This document shows positions 8,876-16,122 of a stretch of 64,000 nucleotides of DNA, piece after piece. The notes beneath the pieces were generated by a model. The model made no database searches, had not been told where the DNA came from, and saw only the letters and a program-made list of their open reading frames with translations. The position numbers were made by a program, and so were the translations under genes. Source of the DNA: Lumbricus rubellus (Eukaryota > Annelida > Clitellata > Crassiclitellata > Lumbricidae); the NCBI GenBank assembly GCA_945859605.1, contig OX243814.1, positions 33,315,975 to 33,379,974 of the forward strand. The letters are read 5' to 3'. Position 1 is the stretch's first letter; each line of letters opens with the position of its first letter.

Positions 8876-9574
8876 CTACATGACTTCATACATGTTCACG
8901 TTAGTCGTCTTTCTACTAGATTCGGTATTTTTCTCAAACATGCTTTGAAAGGACTGCCTGACTTCCTCTCTTCCCCGATCGATGAGTGATTGTTTCGTTT
9001 CCTCATCCATCGCGGCTGCCGCAACTTTCGACTTACTTTTGATTTCTTCTTTCATGCCATTGAATTTTTCAATCTCGCTTAGAATCAGAGAATATTCCTC
9101 ATCTGAAATGTGATCATCCACGAGTGCTTTTGAAATATGGTCGCTGATCGTGTTGAGCTTCGCATCAGCTAGCGTTTTGATCTTTTCATGCTTCTCCGCC
9201 TTCAGGGCGAGCTTTTTACAGATTCGGCTGCCAATTATACTCAATAGCCCCGCACCTAGCGCTGTCCCTTCCATAGCAATAGCGATGGGGGCTGCAATTA
9301 TGGTGGCTAGTACACCGATTCCTGAAATTCCGAGCCCCATCGTGATCACCATGAGGGCGTTGTCTACTACACCGATTACGCTCACACTTCTATGGTACTT
9401 TTTACTCAACGTTGCTCGTTTGTCTCGTTCTTGCTCGATCTCCTTTTTGATTTCGCTAATCTTCTGAAGTCGATACGTTTGTGCGGACCCTGCGGCTATT
9501 TGCATTTCCCCTTCTGGCGCAGAGGGTGTTATATTTGTTAGGTTTGGATAGAGTTTGATGCCTTCGTATTCCAT
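8876..9574 (-). CDS. Membrane-spanning coiled-coil protein of the element
   Basis: The start is placed at 9,574 (MEYEGIKLYPNLTNITPSAPEG), giving 232 residues; an 18-residue upstream extension to 9,628 is in frame but less likely. A charged coiled coil (about residues 32-60, EIKKEIEQERDKR) is followed by two adjacent hydrophobic Gly/Ala/Ile segments (about 65-125) that could form a membrane hairpin, and then a second long charged helix rich in Glu/Lys. Proteins with this plan recur in Polintons and are thought to be virion membrane or membrane-active proteins, but no function is proven. The frame is intact. Confidence 0.7.
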   Translation of the reverse strand: MEYEGIKLYPNLTNITPSAPEGEMQIAAGSAQTYRLQKISEIKKEIEQERDKRATLSKKYHRSVSVIGVVDNALMVITMGLGISGIGVLATIIAAPIAIAMEGTALGAGLLSIIGSRICKKLALKAEKHEKIKTLADAKLNTISDHISKALVDDHISDEEYSLILSEIEKFNGMKEEIKSKSKVAAAAMDEETKQSLIDRGREEVRQSFQSMFEKNTESSRKTTNVNMYEVM

Positions 9575-9603
9575 TCGTTTATTTATTAGCAATATATATT
9601 TTT

Positions 9604-10003
9604 TTACCGCAGATAATTTACACAGCATAGCGAATCTCCTTCGTTTATCGTTACTGCTGAATCGGAGTTGTTTTGAATGGAAACTATGATATCATCAACC
9701 ACATCTTCTGAAATCACTCCGTCTAGTAGGCTGCATCGTCGTTCTTTGATACTCTGTCTGAGGGAAACGAGGCAAAGTCCCGCCGACATTTCTACACCGA
9801 GTCCAAGCCTTAGCGTATTTGCCGCCTTTGGTTGTATCGTAATATCTTTTTGCGGAAAAAATCTCCCATCGCAGACCGCCTAGCTGCCTTACTGGGACGC
9901 GAGTAGCACCGCTCGTAATCTTCCAAAAGACTGAAACGGGCTGTGTTCTAACCTCTACCGGTCTAGTTGGTTTAGTTCCAAATTTGTGTATTGGTCTCGA
10001 CAT
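9604..10003 (-). pseudogene. dUTPase-like protein split by a +1 frame break
   Basis: Two overlapping frames encode the halves of one trimeric dUTPase-type fold. The N-terminal part reads from Met at 10,003 to about 9,875; the C-terminal part is open from 9,879 to the stop at 9,604. The C-terminal half has a TIQPK segment, LGLGVEM strand, a degenerate motif 2, and a motif 3-like DGVISEDVVDD followed by NNSDSAVTINEGDSL. The combined length of about 133 residues fits the family. The catalytic Asp and Tyr usual in motif 3 (GVIDxDY) are replaced by Ser and Val, so hydrolysis is unlikely even if the frame were continuous. The break may be a mutation, an assembly indel, or, less likely, programmed frameshifting. 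Confidence 0.62.
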
Positions 10004-10018
10004 TTTACATATAATAAT

Positions 10019-10615
10019 TTATAATATCATGCCGAGAATCGGAATGTTTCGAAACGGAGAGTTGGGGCCGAGCAAAAGTCCTTCACCATTCACATAGCCC
10101 GACCCTGTTTTCATGTACAGCCCGGACCCCATTATCGATGCGCCTTTTTGCCACGGAGACAAGTACAAACCGGATCCGGCTGCTCTTATTTTGCACGCTA
10201 TGTCGCCTTTCTTGACATACATTACACCCGAACCGCTGATTTTGTCTACAATCTTAGTAGTTGCCGCGGAGCCGAGACCACTTAGTGCCCCCATCGCCAA
10301 ACTTGGCAGTGCATTAGACAGAAGGAACCGTCCCGCTGTCGCTAGAAACGGAAGTATAGCGCCTATGAAACCACCTTCGACTTTCTTGTTGTTCTCCAAT
10401 TGCGTTTTACTCATTTTAATAATCATGCCAGTTCCTTTTTGGTAGGCTGCTGCCATTTTATTGATTTGCGCCTGGGTGAGAGCCAAAACGTGCTCGCCAT
10501 TCAAATCATCGTGCGATAGTTTGATACTCACGCCGCTCCCCGCTTCAAGTGATCTTTTAATTTTGTCTTGTTGCGCTTCTGAAATATTAACTTTTACACC
10601 CATGTAACGATTCAT
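10019..10615 (-). CDS. Core/membrane-active virion protein (pX/pVI-like)
   Basis: A 198-residue protein; the start MNRYMGVKVNISEAQ is at 10,615, with a second Met four codons in. The N-terminal 75 residues contain two helix-beta repeats (ISEAQQDKIKRSL...GVSIKLS and LTQAQINKMAAAY...MIIKMSK). A hydrophobic segment (about residues 82-115, GGFIGAILPFLATAGRFLL) could insert in a membrane. The tail is rich in GSGLY repeats and ends NIPILGMIL. Similar proteins accompany Polinton capsid genes and are expected to be protease-processed internal virion components. It sits 25 bases from the minor capsid gene and 16 from the dUTPase-like gene. Confidence 0.7.
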   Translation of the reverse strand: MNRYMGVKVNISEAQQDKIKRSLEAGSGVSIKLSHDDLNGEHVLALTQAQINKMAAAYQKGTGMIIKMSKTQLENNKKVEGGFIGAILPFLATAGRFLLSNALPSLAMGALSGLGSAATTKIVDKISGSGVMYVKKGDIACKIRAAGSGLYLSPWQKGASIMGSGLYMKTGSGYVNGEGLLLGPNSPFRNIPILGMIL

Positions 10616-10639
10616 TTTATTAATAAATTACAAAAACTT

Positions 10640-11438
10640 TCAAACTTCTCTGATGTGAAACCGAATCGACAATTCTTCACCTCGAAGATTTAGTAGGTTC
10701 CCATGTTGGTCCGTGAGCCTCGTTTCCATCGTTGAAATTGTAGACAGCAAAATCGGGAGATATATCAAATTATGCGGCACTTCGATAATCTTGTAACCCG
10801 GGCCTACGTTTGGGAAAAAAAGAATATATCACGTTTTCCGATGTTCCGTTAGTGTACGAAGACCCGATAATGTCGCTGGTCACTCTCAGGCTGCTTACAC
10901 TCATTATATTTACCAAGTTCTCCGATTCATTATATCCACCCGAATAGATCCATTTGTCAAACCCTAGAACCTTTCCGATCGAATTCTTTGACGTAAAGTC
11001 AACCATATAACCTGCCGCCGATATATTTACCACAGACCTCAGCGTATTGGTGTTTGGCGCTATTGAGATACAGTATTCTCCATTTACTCCGTCGTAATGC
11101 CCATTCCCCTTCATGACCCTCTGTATATATTCGTTGATATCCGTTATTTCATAGCAACCCTCTGGAACTTGAATGTTTATCCACGGTGTGTCGGAATTCG
11201 GCGAATACCTGAAGACGTTGTTTGTCGCGTCGATATTAGGAAAAGAATAGTACGTCTCAAGGGCAACTAAGGCCATTTCATATTTCTTATTCTTCTCCAG
11301 TTCGAGTAGCGGATTAAACTTCGTTCTGATTCGCGTGCTCTTTTCGCTGAGAAAAATGGAAAATGATGTTTTTGGTTCCGTGTTGCAGGCCGTCTTTTCC
11401 GTGTTTTCCGATATCTGTTTGAGAAGCGATGATTCCAT
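10640..11438 (-). pseudogene. Penton-type minor capsid protein, broken by one extra base
   Basis: The single-jelly-roll minor capsid protein that should occupy the vertices. The start is placed at 11,438 (MESSLLKQISENTEK); residues about 55-200 contain the jelly-roll strands (YEMALVALETYYSFPN, INIQVPEGCYEITDIN, GKVLGFDKWIYSGG, VIYSFFP). The frame then runs into 13 unrelated residues and stops at 10,770. The missing C-terminal strands (PHNLIYLPILL, ELSIRFHI) are in the +1 frame and stop at 10,640. The shift falls at a run of seven T on the coding strand near 10,812-10,820, a typical site for replication or assembly indels. Confidence 0.8.
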
Positions 11439-11458
11439 TTTTACTATACAATACAATT

Positions 11459-12247
11459 TTACAATGGCGGATCCTCGATTATATAAAATTCGTCGAGTCC
11501 GCATCGGTATTTACCATTGTACTTGTCGCTAGTCAGGTCTAAAACCACGAATCCATGAGGTTGTTCCCATACTGTTTTGCATAGTTTTCTAAATTCATCT
11601 TTCGCCATGTCTGTACTCACGTGATCGTTGTAAATATGATTACAATTTTTCAGGTCTTGTTTGAACAGGCAAATAAAGTTCGCATTTTCTCTGATTGTTT
11701 GGCGCGGTAATTTGAAATAATTCTGGGCGAGGTAAAAACAATCTACATTGCTATGCCTCCCCCGATTATAATACGTTTCACATTTGTTTTGTTTTTCCAA
11801 TTGAAGATCATCGAATATCATCAGGTTCTTCTTTTCAGCGCTCAAATCTCTCGGGTCTGGTACATCGTCGGCGCTCTCAAAGAACTTGGCAATTATATCA
11901 GATTTAGCGTCTATGTTTTTTGCTAGTTCTTCCATAACAAGGTCCGGCGACGCATTTTGACCCACGATTTCATCTCGGTGGTCGAACAACCAAACGATCG
12001 CTTCTTTCGGCAATTTTTCTTCGTATGCTTTTTTAATAATGCGATATTCCGGTTGGAACAGAGAAGTGCCGAATACCTGCAAGTTATTATAATCCAACCA
12101 GTCTGGCCTGAGTAAAAGATTGAGAAGAAGCGTTGTTTTTCCACACGCCGATTTCCCAACTATCAAACCACGTATGCTTTTGGGTAACAACGGATTATTG
12201 AATCTTTTCGAGAGCGCTGTGCCCCAACTCATATCTCTAATCTCCAT
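11459..12247 (-). CDS. Genome-packaging ATPase (FtsK/A32-like)
   Basis: A 262-residue ATPase that would pump the genome into the preformed capsid. Walker A is GKSACGKTTLLLNLLL near residue 31, Walker B is NLMIFDDLQLEKQ near 141, and a sensor-type LAQNYFKLPRQTIRENAN segment follows near 173. Length and motif spacing match Polinton packaging ATPases. It is the first gene of the leftward structural cluster; its start lies 28 bases from the divergent PLA2-like gene. The frame is intact. Confidence 0.92.
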   Translation of the reverse strand: MEIRDMSWGTALSKRFNNPLLPKSIRGLIVGKSACGKTTLLLNLLLRPDWLDYNNLQVFGTSLFQPEYRIIKKAYEEKLPKEAIVWLFDHRDEIVGQNASPDLVMEELAKNIDAKSDIIAKFFESADDVPDPRDLSAEKKNLMIFDDLQLEKQNKCETYYNRGRHSNVDCFYLAQNYFKLPRQTIRENANFICLFKQDLKNCNHIYNDHVSTDMAKDEFRKLCKTVWEQPHGFVVLDLTSDKYNGKYRCGLDEFYIIEDPPL

Positions 12248-12275
12248 TTTAAAAATATATATTATTAAAAACGAA
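12248..12275. promoter_or_regulatory. Divergent AT-only promoter region
   Basis: The 28 bases between the leftward ATPase and the rightward PLA2-like gene are nearly all A/T (AAATATATATTATTAAAAA core) with TATA-like matches on both strands. It must contain start signals for both genes if they are separately transcribed. Confidence 0.45.
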
Positions 12276-12836
12276 ATGTATTGCGTAAAATGTAAAAAAC
12301 AGACCCAGACGACAGATGTGCAGAACGCCGTGGCGAATAATGGGAGATCGATGCTCAGAGGTGTTTGCGTCGTATGCGGGAAAACAAAAACTCAATTCGT
12401 GAAGGCGCCCGCTGTTGCGCAAGGTGGGGATCTAGTTAGTTCGCTGAACGCCGCCACTAGCAACATTAAATTACCTTGGGCTAAATTTCCGGGCGAATTA
12501 CATTTGCCAGGCCATCAGTTTACTGGCCCTGGGTCTAGACTAGATTTGCGTCTGAATCCTAACGAAACCCCCAAAGATTGGAGCAAGCCTATAAACAGGG
12601 TAGATAGTGCGGCATACGTTCATGACCTGGCATACAATCAACACACTGATACGGCTTCTAGGAATGTCGCCGATAAAGCAATGATAAACCAGCTGAATAA
12701 TATACCTAATCCAAGTCTGCGGGAACGCGTAGAGAGGGCGATAGTAAAACCCATCTTGTCAGCTAAAACAAGCCTAGGTTTGGGTTTTAAAAAAGCCAAA
12801 AATTACAGCAGGACCCGAAATGGACTAATCAATTAG
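12276..12836 (+). CDS. Zinc ribbon plus parvovirus-type phospholipase A2 domain
   Basis: The start is at 12,276 (MYCVKCKKQTQTT), giving 186 residues. Two CxxC pairs (CVKC; CVVC) form an N-terminal zinc ribbon. Residues about 80-145 match the secreted PLA2 fold used in parvovirus capsid proteins for endosome escape: a Ca2+-loop-like GPGSRLDLR segment and the catalytic-type HDLAYNQH. The C-terminus (GLGFKKAKN) resembles the linker that in related elements leads into the integrase. Here the integrase follows in another frame. Likely role: membrane breach by the incoming particle. Confidence 0.8.
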   Translation: MYCVKCKKQTQTTDVQNAVANNGRSMLRGVCVVCGKTKTQFVKAPAVAQGGDLVSSLNAATSNIKLPWAKFPGELHLPGHQFTGPGSRLDLRLNPNETPKDWSKPINRVDSAAYVHDLAYNQHTDTASRNVADKAMINQLNNIPNPSLRERVERAIVKPILSAKTSLGLGFKKAKNYSRTRNGLIN

Positions 12837-13729
12837 CGAATGAATTACACAAACCAGTAGTGAGAAATTTTAGGACGAGGCGGGTCCGTGTTGGCGGGAT
12901 TGACCAGATTTGGGCGGCTGACCTAATCGACATGCAAGCCTTCGCTAGAGATAATGACGGTGTGAAATTTCTATTGACCGTCATAGATGTGTTTTCCAAG
13001 TATGGGTGGATCGTTCCATTACATGACAAGAGTGGGAAGTCTACAGCTGATGGGTTCGTGAAGATACTCGGGGGTGGTCGACAGCCAGTCAAAGTTTGGT
13101 GCGACAAAGGGAAAGAATTTTATAATAAAAATGTGAAGAATTTAGTCGAGTTGTATTCTACCGAGAACGAGGGGAAAAGTTCCATCGTAGAAAGATGGGT
13201 GCGTACGATGAAAGAGAAGATGTTCAAATACTTTACGGCTAATTCAACTAGAAGATATATCGATGTATTAGATGAGATGGTTAGTAATTATAATGACACG
13301 AGACATTCTTCGATCAAAATGACTCCCGCGAAGGCTAGTTTGAAAACGAACGAAAAGACTGTATTTATGAATTTATACGGTGACGAGATTTCAGAGCCTA
13401 TTACACCAAAGTTTACAATCGGCGATCGAGTCAGAATAACTAGGAAGAAGAACATTTTTGACAAAGGATATATACCTAGATGGACCGAGGAGGTTTTTGT
13501 AGTATCTCAGGTTCAATACACAGATCCGCCAACTTACAAGATTACTGATTCTGCGGGTGAGGAAATACAAGGCTCTTTTTACGAGCAGGAGCTACAGAAA
13601 ACAACTCAAGAAATATTTAGAATCGAAAAAGTGATTAGGAAACGCGGGAAGAAATGTCTCGTGAAGTGGTTAGGCTACCCGGACTCGTTCAACTCGTGGA
13701 TCGAAAATGAAGACTTGCTGACATTGTGA
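12791..13729 (+). CDS. Retrovirus-type integrase with C-terminal chromodomain
   Basis: DDE recombinase of the rve family that inserts the element. First Asp in WAADLIDM (near base 12,922), second in VWCDKGKEFYN (near 13,100), Glu in SSIVERWVRTMKEK (near 13,190). A chromodomain ends the protein (FRIEKVIRKR...CLVKWLGYPDSFNSWIENEDL), suggesting targeting to modified histones. The frame is open from 12,791 but contains no ATG before the first catalytic Asp, and a stop (TAA, 12,788-12,790) bounds it upstream. It overlaps the PLA2-like gene by 46 bases in the -1 frame, and a conserved linker (NQLANELHKPV) is encoded in the overlap. Either the two were one fused gene now broken, or a frameshift joins them. 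Confidence 0.9.
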   Translation, partial: KSQKLQQDPKWTNQLANELHKPVVRNFRTRRVRVGGIDQIWAADLIDMQAFARDNDGVKFLLTVIDVFSKYGWIVPLHDKSGKSTADGFVKILGGGRQPVKVWCDKGKEFYNKNVKNLVELYSTENEGKSSIVERWVRTMKEKMFKYFTANSTRRYIDVLDEMVSNYNDTRHSSIKMTPAKASLKTNEKTVFMNLYGDEISEPITPKFTIGDRVRITRKKNIFDKGYIPRWTEEVFVVSQVQYTDPPTYKITDSAGEEIQGSFYEQELQKTTQEIFRIEKVIRKRGKKCLVKWLGYPDSFNSWIENEDLLTL

Positions 13730-13838
13730 GACGATTGTGACAAAATGTGCTTTCGTTTTTCAGATGCCGAGGCGGCTGCCAAAACATATGAAAAAGTTTC
13801 ACAGAAAAATACACCTGTTGTGTTTACGCCACATAGAA

Positions 13839-14258
13839 TCAGTCGTCGGGGCCGCAGAGCAAAATAAATTTACGCAGGGTTCCATTGCGTAGACACTCAA
13901 CGACGATATACTTGCATGGGCGTTCGTCGGTGTCGCTCAAACATGCTTCACACGGGGATGAGTTTCCATTACGTCGGCAATTAACGGCGATGATCTCGCA
14001 TGGGGGTTCGTCGGTGTCGATCAAACTTGCGCCACATGAGGATGAGTTTCCATTGCGTCGGCGCTCAACGACGGTGATGACCTCGCATGGGCGTTCGTCG
14101 GTGTCGTTCAAACTAACGTTAGGCGAGATTGGCGGTGTGTTGTGAACGTCAAGTTTAGCAATCAACTCCGCTTTCCGCAGTCTAGTAAAATATCCATCCA
14201 TGCCGCTCTGCTCGGCAATGTTTCGTAATTCAGTAACAGTTTTCATCGAGTAGTCCAT
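13839..14258 (-). CDS. SAP/Rho-N-like protein with three 28-residue repeats
   Basis: A 139-residue protein. Residues about 5-37 (TVTELRNIAEQSGMDGYFTRLRKAELIAKL) match the helix-extended-helix SAP or Rho N-terminal DNA-binding motif, which often occurs in a small gene near Polinton ends. The rest consists of three copies of a Cys-containing 28-residue unit built around DTDERPC and RRNGNSS. The role of the repeats is unknown. It reads leftward at the right edge of the element. Confidence 0.7.
   Translation of the reverse strand: MDYSMKTVTELRNIAEQSGMDGYFTRLRKAELIAKLDVHNTPPISPNVSLNDTDERPCEVITVVERRRNGNSSSCGASLIDTDEPPCEIIAVNCRRNGNSSPCEACLSDTDERPCKYIVVECLRNGTLRKFILLCGPDD
13879..14130. repeat. Three 84-bp tandem repeats inside the SAP-like gene
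   Basis: Units begin near 13,879, 13,963 and 14,047, exactly 84 bases apart, and keep the coding frame. Differences are mostly single substitutions. Confidence 0.85.
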
Positions 14259-14358
14259 TTTTATTGGGATCTCTAGTCTTTAAGCCGAGTTGGATATTCC
14301 ATGAATTTGAAAAAGTAAGGCTGACATTGGCTGAACTGCGCGGGCACTCAATTTTTAA

Positions 14359-14511
14359 GGCTGTTTAGGTCAAATGGACGAAGGTCAAGGCTGTACTGGT
14401 CAAATTGTCCGAAGGTCAAGGCTGTACTGGTCAAATTGGCGAAGGTCAAGGCTGTACTGGTCAAATTGGGCGACGGTCAAGGCTGTACTGGTCAAATGAG
14501 TCAGCCGCCTT
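14359..14511. repeat. Five 30/31-bp tandem repeats at the right end of the element
   Basis: Units start at 14,359, 14,389, 14,420, 14,450 and 14,481 and read GGCTGTACTGGTCAAATTG followed by a variable segment and GGTCAA. Lengths alternate 30, 31, 30, 31. They may belong to the terminal inverted repeat. Confidence 0.8.
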
Positions 14512-14971
14512 ATTGGGCCTCTACTAACAACAAAGCCCAAGTTGTATATAAGTTGTAGTTTGAGTCTTTGACCCATGTTGCATTGTGTCTGTTTGCTTTT
14601 AACTGTTTATCATGACTTTTTTACAAGCACAGTGATATTATTATGGTATTGGTGTATATATCCTGCCATCAGTGCCATGTAAATTTATGTTTTTTACACT
14701 GATAGCAGGTCGAAAACGGAGTGAAAGACAACTTTTCCCTTAGCGGTACAGACTACGCCCTACAGATGTGCTCTACAGAGATGCATTTCTGATCATTTAT
14801 ACCATAATATTAATAATATTAACCATCAATAATTATATTAATTTACGTTATTTCGCATAATTACGTTATTATGATTACATTACAGCCATTTAATTATGTG
14901 AATTTGATTGTTTTTATATAACTCTAAGTTGTGATTGATTTAGGTTCTTTGTTCTTTTCATTTTACGATAG
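14512..14971. other. Spacer between the Polinton end and the first EGF exon
   Basis: No gene or clear repeat seen. It should contain the true element end and the 3' part of a host intron; the last 20 bases form a pyrimidine tract and AG acceptor. Confidence 0.5.
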
Positions 14972-15124
14972 GAAGTCATTGTGAGACCAACGTCAATGAG
15001 TGTTCTTCCAATCCATGTGGATTGTCTCAAAGCACGAGTTGCGTGGATGACATAAATGGATTCCACTGCGTTTGTCCTCCGACTCTTGCTGGAAAGTTCT
15101 GTAACGAACAACAACTTTGCTCAG
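14972..15124 (+). CDS. EGF-repeat gene, first visible exon (5' exons missing)
   Basis: First of fourteen exons of an extracellular protein made almost wholly of EGF modules, probably secreted or cell-surface and acting in adhesion or signalling; no transmembrane segment or catalytic domain is visible. The exon begins after ...TTTTACGATAG with the end of one EGF module (SHCETNVNEC) and encodes a calcium-binding-type module (NVNECSSNPCGL). It ends in phase 1 at TGCTCAG|GTGAG. Because the reading starts mid-module, at least one exon lies upstream, on the far side of the Polinton. Exon phases are mostly 1, as usual for shuffled EGF modules. Orthology to a named protein cannot be decided by eye. 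Confidence 0.85.
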
Positions 15125-15367
15125 GTGAGAAACATATTTCTTTGAAAAACTAACCCAAGACTTGAGTTTTTAAATAACGAATATGGCGAATATTGGTGAA
15201 TAATAATGAATACAAGGGAGGCCTGAATGATTTGCAATAAATAAAACCTAAAAAAGACCTTCTAGCAAGTTAGTGTATTTTCTGTTGCAGGTTTTTACTG
15301 GTGAAGAAAGCTTTTATTTTAAAAGGGTTTTTATTTTTTGTCATATTCATTCCAAACTTATTTTTAG

Positions 15368-15511
15368 ATAATCCATGTAAGAATTATGCAACTTGTCGAC
15401 CAGGAGTTTCTTCCACTGATCCTCCCAGCTGTATTTGTCAACCGGGTTTTACCGGAAGATTCTGCGAGGTTAACATTGATGACTGTGCTGGCAACATTTG
15501 TGGCACTCATG
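15368..15511 (+). CDS. EGF-repeat gene, exon 2
   Basis: Acceptor TTATTTTTAG|AT; encodes NPCKNYATC...CQPGFTGRFCEVNIDDCAGN. Donor G|GTAAG in phase 1, joining in frame to the next exon. Confidence 0.85.
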
Positions 15512-16122
15512 GTAAGACAACTAAACCATCTTCTTTGATCTGACTTGTTTACTGTGTCAAATATCCGACAATTATTCGTGTTATGATAATATTGAAATAA
15601 AACTTAGATACCTTATTTTTTAGATGATTCCATGCATTGCATCATGTTGAACTTTCCCTATTCGCTAGGCAAATTTTCTAGCAAATTTCATCACCAATCA
15701 TCATCGCGAATAAATGTCTTTAACACTAATAATAAAAATTGATATTACTGTAACTGAAAGAAAGTAGGTAGACATTCAAAGGTGAAACCAGTAGGAACAA
15801 CAAGTCCCACTAACAGGGTTATCTAAGTTCTTATGACAGAATTCATGGCAGCGTTTTCAACAGTTTCACAATTTATCAGATATTTATTAACTTTATAAAA
15901 TTTATACACAGTGCACATTATTTTCAGCATTTTTCCATAACAAGAGTCACAAGAGCAACTGATCAATTAACACTCTGAATTCTGTTATGTATTGTACAAT
16001 TATTTTGTAATTGCAGCAGAAACTTGATACGAATGACTTAATTTGCTTCAATAATATTCAATTTTTAAAGCACTTGGGTCTAGAAGAATGTTTTTTTAAA
16101 AATTGCAGTGTATTTCAAAACT
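15512..16122. other. Intron 2, left part
   Basis: AT-rich; nothing recognisable before the mariner-like insertion. Confidence 0.5.

Larger units (their letters stand above)
1..14511. mobile_element. Maverick/Polinton (adintovirus-like) element, left end outside window
   Basis: This is a block of 14 to 15 virus-type genes with almost no spacing and no introns, unlike the intron-rich host genes to the right. It combines a protein-primed DNA polymerase, adenovirus-type protease, double-jelly-roll capsid protein, penton-type protein, packaging ATPase and retrovirus-type integrase, the gene set that defines Polintons and adintoviruses. The left terminal repeat is missing because the polymerase frame runs off the window. 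The right boundary is not fixed; I place it after the tandem repeats ending near 14,511, and the first host exon begins at 14,972. No terminal inverted repeat or 6-bp target duplication can be checked with only one end present. Confidence 0.9.

Noticed and set aside
12780..12836. Programmed -1 frameshift between PLA2-like gene and integrase
   Set aside because: No X XXY YYZ heptamer lies in the zero frame after the upstream stop in the integrase frame, so I list it only as an unresolved overlap.
1..14511. CRISPR, bacterial operon or phage origin for the left block
   Set aside because: The gene set is that of eukaryotic Polintons, and it is flanked by intron-bearing animal exons.
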